Assembly: GCF_050337105.1 (NCBI RefSeq)
Contig: NZ_JAKJSQ010000043.1
Location: forward strand, 1 to 38,497
Source of the DNA: Aliivibrio_A kagoshimensis
Lineage (GTDB): Bacteria > Pseudomonadota > Gammaproteobacteria > Enterobacterales > Vibrionaceae
Direction of reading: 5' to 3'
DNA: 38,497 nt
Shown here: piece by piece, positions 26,420 through 35,019 of the stretch
Layout: each line of letters opens with the position of its first letter
How positions within the stretch are numbered: the stretch's first letter is position 1
The notes under the pieces: model-generated
Databases searched by the model: none
What the model was told of the DNA's origin: nothing
Seen by the model: the letters and a program-made list of their open reading frames with translations, nothing else
Translations under genes and position numbers: made by a program

Positions 26420-26464
26420 GCGATGGGTTCTATTTATCATTGCCAATACTGGCAGGAGTTTATT

Positions 26465-28126
26465 GTGTTATTGAGTCACGCTCTTCGAGGTGTCATTAAG
26501 GAGGGGTATAACGCCGCTTCTCTGCGTAAAGATATTGTTTCTGGAATTACGGTTGGTGTCGTTGCGATTCCGCTGGGAATGGCACTGGCAATTGCCATTG
26601 GGGTGCCACCTCAGCATGGGTTGTATACGGTTATTGTTGCCGGCTTTCTAGTGGCTCTGTTTGGCGGCTCTCGGTTTAATATCACCGGTCCAACGGCTGC
26701 ATTTGTGGTTATTTTGCTGCCGATCGTCCAACAGTATGGATTCGGCGGGTTGATGTTGGCCACTATGATGTCAGGGGTGATTCTGATTATCATGGGGATG
26801 CTTAAACTGGGGCGAGTGATCAGTTTTGTACCGTATCCTGTGACCATAGGTTTTACTGCCGGTATTGGTTTTGTGATCGCTTTTCTGCAACTCAAAGATC
26901 TACTGGGGTTACAGCTTGCTAGCTCACCCTTGCACTTTTTCGATAAAGTGCAGGTTTACGGTTCAGCGTTACCCACCCTCAATCCATTGGATGCGATTGT
27001 CGGTATTATTACTATCCTCACCTTCATTGGGTGGAGTAAGTTTACGAGTAAAGTTCCAGCGCATATTGTTGCACTGACTGTCGCGACACTGTTAGCAGTG
27101 GCAATGACGGGGAGCGGACTGGGGGCTACTTCAACCTTGGGGAGTCAATTTCACTTTACTCTTGATGGTGTTGTCGGCAACGGCATTCCTCAGCAGCTGC
27201 CGAGTTTCAGTTTTCCAGTCATCAGTATGGATCTTATTTATCAGTTATTACCAGCCTCATTAGCCATTGCAATGTTAGGGGCAATTGAATCGCTACTATG
27301 TGCTGTGGTTGCGGATGGTATGACCAAAACTAGGCACGACTCTAACGGGGAGTTAGTTGCACAAGGGATGGGTAATATTGTGGCGCCACTTTTTGGTGGG
27401 ATCCCTGCCACCGCGGCAATAGCCAGAACGGCTACCAATATACGTGCTGGTGGGTTAACGCCTGTAGCTGGCATGGTGCATGCGATATTTGTCTTATTAG
27501 CGATGCTGATATTGGCCCCTGTTCTCTCCTACATTCCTATGGCTGGGTTAGCGGGTATCTTAGTGATGGTGGCTTGGAATATGTCTGAAGCGCCGCATTT
27601 TATTAAGTTGGTTAAAGTGGCCCCTAAACGTGATGTAGCGGTACTACTAACCTGTTTTACTTTAACGGTGGTGTTTGACATGGTGGTTGCCGTTGGTGTA
27701 GGGATGACGTTAGCCTGCTTACTGTTCATTCAGCGCTCTATGGATATCACCTCATCCAGCAGTGAAGTGATCAACAGAGATGAGATGGCGAAGAATGCGT
27801 TGGTGTACCATCGCTTAGAGGGGCCTCTCTTTTTTGCCGCTAATGATAAAATTAAATCATTGGCGCAACAAACACCGATCAATAGCCAGGTGGTGGTGAT
27901 TGATTTTGAGCAGGTGACCGCTATCGATATCAGTGCTATTAAAGCACTGGAAGAGTTGATAGAAGAGTTATCCAATATGCGGATATTGATCACTCATGTT
28001 AAGCCTCATTTATTTACTAAGTTGCTGAAGGTAGGAGTAAATAACATCGCAAATGTCGAGATTTGTGAATCAGATTCACAGTTTGATGATCATCTTTTCT
28101 CCCTAGGTCAAAAAAATTCTGTTTAG
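26465..28126 (+). CDS. dauA: SulP-family anion transporter with STAS domain, DauA-like
   Basis: Inner-membrane SulP (SLC26) transporter of 553 residues. The membrane domain has about 11-14 segments, including GGSRFNITGPTAAFVVIL and GAIESLLCAVVADGMTKT. A cytoplasmic STAS domain fills the last 110 residues or so (from HRLEGPLFFAAN). The sequence reads closely like E. coli DauA, a C4-dicarboxylate transporter, so dicarboxylate or a related anion is the best guess at substrate. I chose the GTG at 26465 because CAGGAG lies 7 nt upstream. An ATG 42 nt earlier lacks this and lies before the likely transcription start. It is single-gene, with its own promoter. Confidence 0.85.
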   Translation: MLLSHALRGVIKEGYNAASLRKDIVSGITVGVVAIPLGMALAIAIGVPPQHGLYTVIVAGFLVALFGGSRFNITGPTAAFVVILLPIVQQYGFGGLMLATMMSGVILIIMGMLKLGRVISFVPYPVTIGFTAGIGFVIAFLQLKDLLGLQLASSPLHFFDKVQVYGSALPTLNPLDAIVGIITILTFIGWSKFTSKVPAHIVALTVATLLAVAMTGSGLGATSTLGSQFHFTLDGVVGNGIPQQLPSFSFPVISMDLIYQLLPASLAIAMLGAIESLLCAVVADGMTKTRHDSNGELVAQGMGNIVAPLFGGIPATAAIARTATNIRAGGLTPVAGMVHAIFVLLAMLILAPVLSYIPMAGLAGILVMVAWNMSEAPHFIKLVKVAPKRDVAVLLTCFTLTVVFDMVVAVGVGMTLACLLFIQRSMDITSSSSEVINRDEMAKNALVYHRLEGPLFFAANDKIKSLAQQTPINSQVVVIDFEQVTAIDISAIKALEELIEELSNMRILITHVKPHLFTKLLKVGVNNIANVEICESDSQFDDHLFSLGQKNSV

Positions 28127-28150
28127 AGGCCTGAACTTTTAGGGTTTTCT

Positions 28151-28195
28151 ATGTAAACTGGATGCAATCTAAGGATCATTTTGCATCCTTTACAT
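28151..28195. repeat. Large imperfect inverted repeat upstream of gmhA
   Basis: ATGTAAA-CT-GGATGCAA, then 13 nt, then TTGCATCC-TTTACAT. That is 15 paired bases with a 2-nt bulge (CT) on the left arm. The arms are not followed by a T-tract on the plus strand. It lies 25 nt after the dauA-like stop and 26 nt before the gmhA ATG. It may be a terminator-like mRNA-processing site or an operator. Confidence 0.7.
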
Positions 28196-28220
28196 TGATA
28201 AAACAGATAGAGAGTTGCTC

Positions 28221-28799
28221 ATGTATCAAGATTTGATTCGTTCAGAATTAACCGAAGCTGCTGAAGTCCTAAACGCTTTTCTGGCTGATGAAGCCAATTT
28301 AAAGAACATTGAAGCGGCGGCTAAGATGATTGCAGATTCGTTTAAACAAGAGGGGAAAGTGCTCTCATGTGGTAACGGTGGTTCACACTGTGATGCCATG
28401 CACTTTGCTGAAGAGTTAACAGGGCGTTACCGTGAAAACCGACCGGGTTATCCTGGCATTGCGATCTCCGATCCTAGTCACCTCTCTTGTGTGAGCAATG
28501 ATTTTGGGTATGATCATGTCTTTTCTCGTTATACTCAAGCAGTAGGTTCGAAAGGGGATGTTCTGTTCGGTTTATCAACGTCTGGTAACTCAGCGAATAT
28601 CATTAAAGCGATAGAAGCGGCCAAAGAGAAAGGGATGAAAACCATCGCGCTCACTGGTAAAGATGGTGGCAAGATGGCGGGTTTGGCCGACATCGAAATC
28701 CGCGTCCCTCATTTTGGTTATGCTGACCGTATTCAAGAGATCCACATCAAAATTATCCACATCATTATTCAATTGATTGAAAAAGAGATGGAAGCGTAG
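28221..28799 (+). CDS. gmhA: Sedoheptulose 7-phosphate isomerase GmhA
   Basis: Makes D-glycero-D-manno-heptose 7-phosphate, the first step of the ADP-heptose pathway for the LPS inner core. It is a SIS-domain protein of 192 residues, identical in length to E. coli GmhA. The active-site E65 is in HFAEELTGRY and H180 in HIKIIHIII. The sugar-phosphate loop reads CGNGGSHCDA, and LFGLSTSGNSANI is the phosphate-binding SIS segment. The ATG at 28221 gives MYQDLIRSEL, as in relatives. The TTG 6 nt upstream would only add two residues. yafJ follows 15 nt later, as in E. coli. Confidence 0.96.
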   Translation: MYQDLIRSELTEAAEVLNAFLADEANLKNIEAAAKMIADSFKQEGKVLSCGNGGSHCDAMHFAEELTGRYRENRPGYPGIAISDPSHLSCVSNDFGYDHVFSRYTQAVGSKGDVLFGLSTSGNSANIIKAIEAAKEKGMKTIALTGKDGGKMAGLADIEIRVPHFGYADRIQEIHIKIIHIIIQLIEKEMEA

Positions 28800-28814
28800 A
28801 GGTTTAGAACAACA

Positions 28815-29588
28815 ATGTGCGAATTACTCGGGATGAGTGCTAACGTCCCCACCGATATCTGTTTCAGTTTTACAGGATTAGTCCAACGAGGGGGGAATAC
28901 TGGACCGCACAGAGATGGGTGGGGAATTACTTTTTATGAAGGCAAAGGTTTTCGTACTTTTAAGGATCCTAATCCAAGTTGTAAATCAAAAATTGCTCAA
29001 TTAGTGCAAGAGTATCCGATTAAAAGCAAAGCCGTTATTAGCCATATAAGGCAAGCTAATCGAGGCTGTGTCAATTTGGAGAATACCCACCCATTTACGC
29101 GAGAGCTATGGGGGCGTTATTGGACATTTGCTCATAATGGGCAGTTGAGCGGTTACGAAGGACACAACACCGGTCGGTTTAGACCTGTGGGTGAAACGGA
29201 CAGTGAACTCTCTTTTTGCTGGTTATTAAAACAACTAGAAGAGAAGTACCCAGAACCGCCTCAGGATATGATGCTCATGTTTGAATACGTGGCAAAGTGT
29301 TGCGATCAGTTGCGTGAGTTGGGTGTGTTCAACATGTTACTCAGTGACGGAGAGTATGTGATGACCTACTGCACCAATAACCTGCACTGGATAACCCGAC
29401 GAGCACCTTTTGGTCAAGCGTCACTGATTGATGAAGACGTTACCATTGACTTCCAGAAAGAGACTACGTCTAAAGATGTGGTGTCTATTGTGGCGACTCA
29501 ACCGCTTACAGAGGATGAAGAGTGGCATAAAATGCAGCCCGGTGAATTTGCGTTGTTCCATCACGGTGAGCTGATCAGCGGACGATAA
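28815..29588 (+). CDS. yafJ: YafJ-like class II glutamine amidotransferase
   Basis: N-terminal nucleophile amidotransferase domain: after loss of Met1, Cys2 (MCELLGMSAN) is the catalytic residue. NRGCVNLENTHPF, FAHNGQLSGY and GETDSE are the glutamine-binding elements of the family. The 257-residue length matches E. coli YafJ (255). It has no synthetase domain, so its amide acceptor is unknown; it may act as a glutaminase-type or gamma-glutamyl enzyme. It forms a unit with gmhA (15-nt gap) and ends in a strong terminator. Confidence 0.9.
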   Translation: MCELLGMSANVPTDICFSFTGLVQRGGNTGPHRDGWGITFYEGKGFRTFKDPNPSCKSKIAQLVQEYPIKSKAVISHIRQANRGCVNLENTHPFTRELWGRYWTFAHNGQLSGYEGHNTGRFRPVGETDSELSFCWLLKQLEEKYPEPPQDMMLMFEYVAKCCDQLRELGVFNMLLSDGEYVMTYCTNNLHWITRRAPFGQASLIDEDVTIDFQKETTSKDVVSIVATQPLTEDEEWHKMQPGEFALFHHGELISGR

Positions 29589-29617
29589 AAAAATGCGACG
29601 GTTAAGTCGCATTTTTT
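29588..29617. terminator. Bidirectional terminator between yafJ and purN
   Basis: A 12-bp perfect stem AAAAAATGCGAC/GTCGCATTTTTT with a GGTTAA loop. The A- and T-tracts suit both the yafJ and the purN transcript. Confidence 0.92.
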
Positions 29618-29637
29618 ATCTTTATTGCTTAGCAAAG

Positions 29638-30273
29638 TTAGCTGGCATACCCAGAAATTGGCAGTGCTTTGCCATCAAGATAGGCAACCCCCTCTTTCAT
29701 CTCTAATCTGTCTTGAGTAAACCATTGACTGACTAAAGGGTAGATTTGGTGCTCTTGAGCTTGAATGCGTTGCGCTACATCATCCGCGTTATCATCCGCA
29801 AAAATGGGCACTTTTGCTTGAAGAATAACCGGGCCACCATCAAGCTCTTCGGTAACAAAGTGCACACTGGTACCATGCTCTTTATCTCCGGCATCAATAG
29901 CCCGTTGGTGAGTGTGCAATCCTGTGTATTTTGGTAACAGAGAGGGATGAATGTTGATCATTCGCCCCTGATACTGCTGAACAAATCGACCACTCAGAAT
30001 TCTCATGTAGCCGGCTAGAACAATCAGGTCTGGCTGATAGAGGTCGATGATTTTAGCTAATGCCTCATCATAGTCCTCTCTCGTATCGTGTCTTTTTGGG
30101 GAGACAAAATGAGCGTCAATACCATTATCTAAAGCGCGCTGCAAACCATATGCGTCAGCACGGTTAGAGAGAACTGCACAAACCTGAGCCTCTGAGATGG
30201 TATTACCACAAGCATCAATGATCGCTTGTAAGTTGGTCCCACCGCCAGAAACTAAGACAATTATTTTCTTCAC
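29638..30273 (-). CDS. purN: Phosphoribosylglycinamide formyltransferase PurN
   Basis: Third step of purine synthesis: transfers formyl from 10-formyl-THF to GAR. N107 and H109 are in INIHPSLLPKY, and D145 in TEELDGGPVILQ. These match the catalytic triad N106/H108/D144 of E. coli, offset by one. The 211-residue length is usual. The start is GTG with AAAGGAC upstream. It lies 50 nt after purM on the same strand and is expected to be co-transcribed with it. Confidence 0.96.
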   Translation of the reverse strand: MKKIIVLVSGGGTNLQAIIDACGNTISEAQVCAVLSNRADAYGLQRALDNGIDAHFVSPKRHDTREDYDEALAKIIDLYQPDLIVLAGYMRILSGRFVQQYQGRMINIHPSLLPKYTGLHTHQRAIDAGDKEHGTSVHFVTEELDGGPVILQAKVPIFADDNADDVAQRIQAQEHQIYPLVSQWFTQDRLEMKEGVAYLDGKALPISGYAS

Positions 30274-30323
30274 TACGTTGTCCTTTTTAGGTTTGCGATT
30301 GCTATCAATGAGTCGACTTAACG

Positions 30324-31364
30324 TTAAAGAATAGCCACTTGTTCTTCGCCATCTTTAGCATTGGCAATTTCACCAATAACCCAAGCGTTTTCACCTTCAG
30401 CATTTAGCAGCTCAACAGCTTGTGCCGCTTGTGCTTTTGGCAGTGCGATAACCAATCCAACACCACAGTTAAATGTGCGATACATTTCGTAGGTGTCAAC
30501 ATTGCCATTCTCTTGAAGCCAGTTAAAGATAGCAGGCCACTGCCAGCTTTTTCCATCAATAACCGCTTTTGTTCCTTCAGGAAGAACGCGTGGGATATTT
30601 TCCCAAAAACCACCACCGGTAATATGAGAGATAGCATGTACATCATGCTGTTCAATCAATTTTAGTGTTGATTTAACATATATTTTAGTTGGCTCGATGA
30701 GGTGATCGGCAACAGGTTTGCCTTCAAGTTCTTTGCTAAGATCGGCATTAGATACCTCAATGATCTTACGAACTAAAGAGTAACCGTTAGAGTGCGGGCC
30801 ACTTGAACCGACCGCAATCAATGCGTCACCAGCAGCCACTTTAGTGCCATCGATAACGCCCTCTTTCTCAACAACGCCGACACAGAAACCTGCAACGTCG
30901 TAGTCTTCACCTTCATACATACCTGGCATTTCTGCCGTTTCGCCACCGATGAGTGAACAACCGGCCAGTAAACAACCTTCACCGATACCAGTTACGACAG
31001 AAGCGGCCGTATCGATATCCAGTTTACCTGTTGCGTAATAATCTAAGAAGAATAGAGGCTCACCACCTTGCACAATGAGGTCATTAACACACATCGCTAC
31101 AAGATCAATACCAATGGTATCGTGCTTCTTTAGGTCCATTGCAAGACGTAGTTTAGTACCAACACCGTCGGTACCAGAAACCAGTACTGGCTGTTTGTAT
31201 TTCGTAGGCAGTTCACACAGGGCACCAAAACCGCCTATACCACCCATTACTTCTGGGCGGCGAGTACGTTTTACTACACCTTTAATACGGTCAACTAGCG
31301 CGTTACCTGCATCAATATCAACACCGGCGTCTTTGTAGCTTAAAGAAGAGTTGTTACCACTCAC
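30324..31364 (-). CDS. purM: Phosphoribosylformylglycinamidine cyclo-ligase PurM
   Basis: Fifth step of purine synthesis: ATP-dependent closure of FGAM to AIR. Family motifs are GVDIDAGNALVDRIK at the N-terminus, GIDLVAMCVNDLIVQGGEPL and GETAEMPGMY in the ATP domain, then GSSGPHSNGYS and SHITGGGFWENIPRV. The length of 346 residues is standard. The start is GTG, with GAGG about 8 nt upstream. A full-consensus PurR operator lies in the divergent region to upp, and the order purM-purN forms an operon as in E. coli. Confidence 0.97.
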   Translation of the reverse strand: MSGNNSSLSYKDAGVDIDAGNALVDRIKGVVKRTRRPEVMGGIGGFGALCELPTKYKQPVLVSGTDGVGTKLRLAMDLKKHDTIGIDLVAMCVNDLIVQGGEPLFFLDYYATGKLDIDTAASVVTGIGEGCLLAGCSLIGGETAEMPGMYEGEDYDVAGFCVGVVEKEGVIDGTKVAAGDALIAVGSSGPHSNGYSLVRKIIEVSNADLSKELEGKPVADHLIEPTKIYVKSTLKLIEQHDVHAISHITGGGFWENIPRVLPEGTKAVIDGKSWQWPAIFNWLQENGNVDTYEMYRTFNCGVGLVIALPKAQAAQAVELLNAEGENAWVIGEIANAKDGEEQVAIL

Positions 31365-31422
31365 GGGGAATCCTCGTCATTGGTTGGATTAATTCACAGC
31401 TTGGATTTGAAAAATCGGGGCC

Positions 31423-31428
31423 ATTCTA
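31423..31428 (-). promoter_or_regulatory. Candidate -10 element of the purMN promoter
   Basis: On the minus strand this reads TAGAAT, 5 of 6 to TATAAT. The -35 position, about 17 nt upstream, falls at the PurR box, which would explain repression by occlusion. Confidence 0.45.
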
Positions 31429-31446
31429 ACAGCAGATTAAGCAAAA

Positions 31447-31462
31447 AGGAAAACGTTTGCGT
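31447..31462 (-). promoter_or_regulatory. PurR operator of purMN (full consensus)
   Basis: On the minus strand this reads ACGCAAACGTTTTCCT, matching every defined position of the PurR consensus ACGCAAACGTTTTCNT. It lies 83 nt upstream of the purM start, overlapping the expected -35 region. In E. coli, hypoxanthine- or guanine-bound PurR represses purMN. Confidence 0.88.
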
Positions 31463-31569
31463 AAGCTTGTTAGAAATTATTTTGAAACTGATTTCGTATC
31501 TATTGTTAGAAATCAATAAATGGAGCGTAAATAGCACAACATCATCCGCTCAAAGGACCTGTGATAGTG

Positions 31570-31587
31570 TATAATCTGGGGGTTTTG
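31570..31587 (+). promoter_or_regulatory. Candidate upp promoter with G-run/T-run start
   Basis: A TATAAT -10 at 31570-31575 is perfect, but no good -35 is visible. Transcription would start in or just after GGGGG at 31578-31582, immediately before TTTTG. A run of U at the start is the pattern used for UTP-sensitive reiterative initiation in E. coli upp and codBA, so a similar control is possible here. Confidence 0.5.
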
Positions 31588-31610
31588 TTAAATTTTAACC
31601 GGAGTTGAAA

Positions 31611-32237
31611 ATGAAAGTTGTCGAAGTTAACCACCCACTGGTAAAGCATAAAGTCGGTTTAATGCGTGAAGGTGATATTAGTACCAAACGTTTCCGTGAA
31701 TTAGCGACAGAAGTTGGTAGCTTATTAACCTATGAAGCAACAGCTGATTTTGAAACTGAGCGTGTGGTTATTGAGGGCTGGAATGGCCCAGTAGAAGTGG
31801 ATCAAATTAAAGGTAAAAAGGTGACAGTGGTTCCGATTCTACGTGCAGGTTTAGGCATGATGGACGGTGTGTTAGAGCACATTCCAAGCGCAAGAATTAG
31901 TGTTGTTGGTATCTACCGTGATGAAGAGACACTTGAGCCAGTTCCATACTTTAACAAACTGGCTTCGCACATCGATGAACGTATCGCTCTGGTTGTTGAC
32001 CCTATGCTAGCGACAGGTGGCTCAATGATCGCCACTCTTGATCTGCTTAAAGAGAAAGGGTGTCATCAATTTAAAGTTTTAGTCTTAGTTGCTGCTCCAG
32101 AAGGCATTGAAGCACTGAAAAAAGCGCACCCAGATGTTGAGCTTTATACCGCAGCGATTGATGAGAAGTTGAATGACAAAGGTTACATCATCCCAGGCCT
32201 TGGGGATGCGGGTGATAAGATTTTTGGCACAAAATAG
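31611..32237 (+). CDS. upp: Uracil phosphoribosyltransferase
   Basis: Salvage enzyme that makes UMP from uracil and PRPP. I chose the ATG at 31611, 6 nt after CCGGAG. A TTG 6 nt earlier would have no spacing from it. This gives 208 residues, exactly the E. coli length, starting MKVVEVNHPLVKHKVG. The PRPP-binding segment VVDPMLATGGSM and the uracil-binding C-terminus YIIPGLGDAGDKIFGT are both intact. It is divergent from purM and convergent with uraA, unlike E. coli, where upp and uraA form one operon. Confidence 0.97.
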   Translation: MKVVEVNHPLVKHKVGLMREGDISTKRFRELATEVGSLLTYEATADFETERVVIEGWNGPVEVDQIKGKKVTVVPILRAGLGMMDGVLEHIPSARISVVGIYRDEETLEPVPYFNKLASHIDERIALVVDPMLATGGSMIATLDLLKEKGCHQFKVLVLVAAPEGIEALKKAHPDVELYTAAIDEKLNDKGYIIPGLGDAGDKIFGTK

Positions 32238-32260
32238 TCAATAACAGAACAAAAAATGTA

Positions 32261-32293
32261 AAAAACCGGTTGAGTCTACCAACCGGTTTTTTT
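32261..32293. terminator. Bidirectional terminator between upp and uraA
   Basis: A 12-bp stem AAAAACCGGTTG/CAACCGGTTTTT with a 7-nt loop (AGTCTAC) and a T-tract. It lies between convergent genes. Confidence 0.92.
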
Positions 32294-32311
32294 ATTTAAT
32301 TTTTATCAGTG

Positions 32312-33559
32312 TTATTTTTCATCTTCGATTTGGGCGTTATCAACAATGTGATTATCACCAAAATCTTTTGGTAAAATTAAGTTCAGGAAAATAGCCACAA
32401 TTCCACATAAGCTGATACCTTGAAGACTAAACTCTCCAATTCCAAAAGCCATTCCACCAATACCAAAGACTAACGTAACCGCGACAATGGCTAAGTTACG
32501 AGATTTATGTAGGTCAACATTATTACGAATTAGCGTGTTTAAACCCACAGTAGCGATTGAACCGAACAGTAATATCATAATACCGCCCATTACAGGAACT
32601 GGAATGGTCTGTAGCGTAGCGCCAAGTTTTCCAACCAAGGCTAATATAATGGCTGAGACTGCAGCCCATGTCATAATGACAGGATTAAACGCTTTGGTTA
32701 ACATCACTGCGCCTGTTACTTCACTGTAGGTGGTGTTAGGTGGTGCACCCATCATAGAAGCTGCCATGGTGGCAAATCCGTCTCCGGCGATAGTGCGGTG
32801 TAAGCCAGGCTTTTTAAGGTAGTCCTTACGGGTCACATTAGAGATAGCCAACATATCACCGACGTGCTCAACCGCCGGCGCGATGGCGACAGGGATCATA
32901 AACAAGATGGCGTTAATGTTGAATTCAGGGAAGGTAAAGTTAGGGATAGCAAACCATGCCGCTTGTTCAACTGGCGTGAAATCAATAATACCAAAGTAGA
33001 GACTCATGCTATAGCCCACAAATATACCTGACACAATTGGCATTAACTTGAGAAACCCTTTCGCCAACACACTGACTAAAATCACGGTCATTAAAGAGGC
33101 ACAAGAGATCCATAAGGCAATGTCACTATCAACGAGCTGTACTGAACCATCTCCTGTTTTACCCAGCGCCATATTGACCGCTAAAGGTGCTAAACCTAAA
33201 CCGATCACCATAATCACAGGGCCAACGACGACAGGGGGAAGTAGCTTATGGATGATACCAACGCCTTTCACCTTAATTAATGCGCCCATCAATACATACA
33301 TGGCACCAGCAGCCATTAATCCACCCATGGTGGCAGCAATTCCCCATGTTTGGGTTCCATACATAATAGGAGCAATAAAAGCGAAAGAGGAGGCAAGAAA
33401 GATAGGAACAGAGCGGCGGGTAATGACTTGAAAGATAAGAGTACCAATACCGGCACCAAATAGAGCCACGTTAGGATCTAAACCGGTAAGGAGAGGAACA
33501 AGAACCAGAGCCCCGAATGCAACAAATAGCATCTGGACTCCTTGTAAGATGTTTAGCAT
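32312..33559 (-). CDS. uraA: Uracil:proton symporter UraA
   Basis: NCS2-family uracil permease of 415 residues, nearly all membrane segments (about 14). The start MLNILQGVQMLFVAFGALVLVP and the segment VAIAPAVEHVGDML, with the glutamate used in uracil binding, are typical. GAPPNTTYSEVTGAVMLT is the second substrate-site segment. It is on the minus strand, facing upp. The ATG has TAGGGA about 12 nt upstream. In E. coli it is co-transcribed with upp; here it needs its own promoter in 33560-33798, where I see none that is convincing. Confidence 0.96.
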   Translation of the reverse strand: MLNILQGVQMLFVAFGALVLVPLLTGLDPNVALFGAGIGTLIFQVITRRSVPIFLASSFAFIAPIMYGTQTWGIAATMGGLMAAGAMYVLMGALIKVKGVGIIHKLLPPVVVGPVIMVIGLGLAPLAVNMALGKTGDGSVQLVDSDIALWISCASLMTVILVSVLAKGFLKLMPIVSGIFVGYSMSLYFGIIDFTPVEQAAWFAIPNFTFPEFNINAILFMIPVAIAPAVEHVGDMLAISNVTRKDYLKKPGLHRTIAGDGFATMAASMMGAPPNTTYSEVTGAVMLTKAFNPVIMTWAAVSAIILALVGKLGATLQTIPVPVMGGIMILLFGSIATVGLNTLIRNNVDLHKSRNLAIVAVTLVFGIGGMAFGIGEFSLQGISLCGIVAIFLNLILPKDFGDNHIVDNAQIEDEK

Positions 33560-33798
33560 GGTGAAAAATCCCTAAAAAAGTCGATAGTTGAGGTAAACCG
33601 CCGAATCTTAGCACCCCTATAAGTAACTTTCATAAATTTAAAAAATAATATGGTGTTATTTGTGAATGAATAGAGCAATTGGCTATGCAATAAACTATCA
33701 ATTGTTTTGTAAATTAGATCCCCGTCGATACAGAGCTATTGCTCCACCAATAATATCCGCTTATGATCCAACAGTAGAATTACTGAAATGGATTGAAT
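33560..33798. other. Divergent intergenic region between uraA and the DUF2066 gene
   Basis: This 239-nt AT-rich stretch must hold promoters for both genes. An open reading frame running out of it (33666-33881) overlaps the DUF2066 gene in another frame and has no ribosome site or family resemblance. I see no clear hairpin, PurR or other operator. Confidence 0.6.
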
Positions 33799-34983
33799 AT
33801 GCTGCGTACTGCTTTGACGTTACTTCTCTTAATGGGAAGCTTTTTTACTTTTGCCGCCTCAACTGGGCTCTATCAAACTGAAGTGCTTCTTGCAGACAGT
33901 GATAGCGCTGAAAGAGATGCTAAACGTGCCGCCTTCGAAAACGTATTAATTAAAGTTTCTGGAAGCAGAGACATTGCCAACAATGAGATCATAAAAAAAG
34001 CGCTCTCAAAAAACAGCAGTTATATCTCGCAGTTAAGTTATGGTGAGATTAATGAGCAACCTTCGCTGAAATTAAGTTTTAATAGTAAGCAGATTAAACA
34101 CCTGTTAACGCAAGCTAAGTCCTCCTATTGGAGTACCCCACGTAATAAGTTGTTGGTTTGGATTGTTGAAGAAAAATACCGCGCTCGTAAAGTGGTCTGG
34201 GAGCAGTCATCTTCTGAGATTACCTCTTACATCAAGGGAAGCTCCGATAAGCGTGGTCTACCCGTTATTATACCCGTAGGCGATTTTGATGATGTCACCT
34301 CAATCTCTATCTCTGATTTATGGGGAGGGTTTGTTGAGCCTATCGCGTCGGCGAGTCAACGCTACGATACGGGGGCCGTATTATTGGTCAAAGTGATTAA
34401 TCATGGGCCCAACAACAACACCATTCGTTGGACACTTTTTGATGAAAAACCGCAAAGTATGGTGATGAGTAAAAAGGGGCCAATTGAGGGGGCAGCCAAG
34501 GGAAGTGCGGCGGGTGCAACCGCTAGGATGATTAACGACGTATCGGATTATCTTGCTGATCAGCACGGTATTCAGTTAGGCGGAGAGTCTGCGGAATCAA
34601 CCTTAATCTCTGTGATGAATGTCCAGTCAACGGAAGATTTTTTCCAGTTAGAGACACAATTAAAAGCGTTGAGTTCGGTGGCAAGCTTACAAGTTGACTC
34701 GATCACTGGAGATTCGGTCGTATTTAACATCGATCTGTTAACCTCTGTTGCTGAGTTTAAACAAGATCTTGCTAATGTATCACAGCTTGAAGAAGTGGTA
34801 GTGGAAGTGATTGACGTTCAGCCAGATCCCGTCGTTGATGACCAGGCGAGTTATACCTTGAATGAGCCGGTGACGTCCGCCGCTGAACCTGCGATAACCA
34901 CCGAAATCATCGAGAGTGAGGTTCTGGTGGCAGAACCAGATGATCCGCAAGCAGCGTCACTCTCTTATCGTTGGAACGGATAA
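33799..34983 (+). CDS. DUF2066-domain secreted protein of unknown function
   Basis: A 394-residue protein with a Sec signal peptide (MLRTALTLLLLMGSFFTFAAS) and a DUF2066 body seen from about residue 20, ending in a short acidic, proline-containing tail (about residues 345-390). In other vibrios this gene lies between uraA and hda. The ATG at 33799 has TGGA 6 nt upstream. The TTG at 33793 only adds MN and has no spacing. There is no cysteine lipobox. The periplasm is the likely place; the molecular role is unknown. A strong terminator follows, with no hda downstream in this window. Confidence 0.85.
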   Translation: MLRTALTLLLLMGSFFTFAASTGLYQTEVLLADSDSAERDAKRAAFENVLIKVSGSRDIANNEIIKKALSKNSSYISQLSYGEINEQPSLKLSFNSKQIKHLLTQAKSSYWSTPRNKLLVWIVEEKYRARKVVWEQSSSEITSYIKGSSDKRGLPVIIPVGDFDDVTSISISDLWGGFVEPIASASQRYDTGAVLLVKVINHGPNNNTIRWTLFDEKPQSMVMSKKGPIEGAAKGSAAGATARMINDVSDYLADQHGIQLGGESAESTLISVMNVQSTEDFFQLETQLKALSSVASLQVDSITGDSVVFNIDLLTSVAEFKQDLANVSQLEEVVVEVIDVQPDPVVDDQASYTLNEPVTSAAEPAITTEIIESEVLVAEPDDPQAASLSYRWNG

Positions 34984-35019
34984 GTAATTTTCATAAAAAG
35001 CGCACCGTATTGTGAAATC

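Noticed and set aside
26423..26464. ATG at 26423 as start of the SulP transporter
   Set aside because: It lacks a well-spaced Shine-Dalgarno and lies before the likely transcription start. The GTG at 26465 has CAGGAG at proper spacing and fits the homologue's N-terminus.
33666..33881. 71-residue open frame before and into the DUF2066 gene
   Set aside because: It overlaps the signal peptide region of a conserved gene in another frame, has no Shine-Dalgarno and resembles no known protein.
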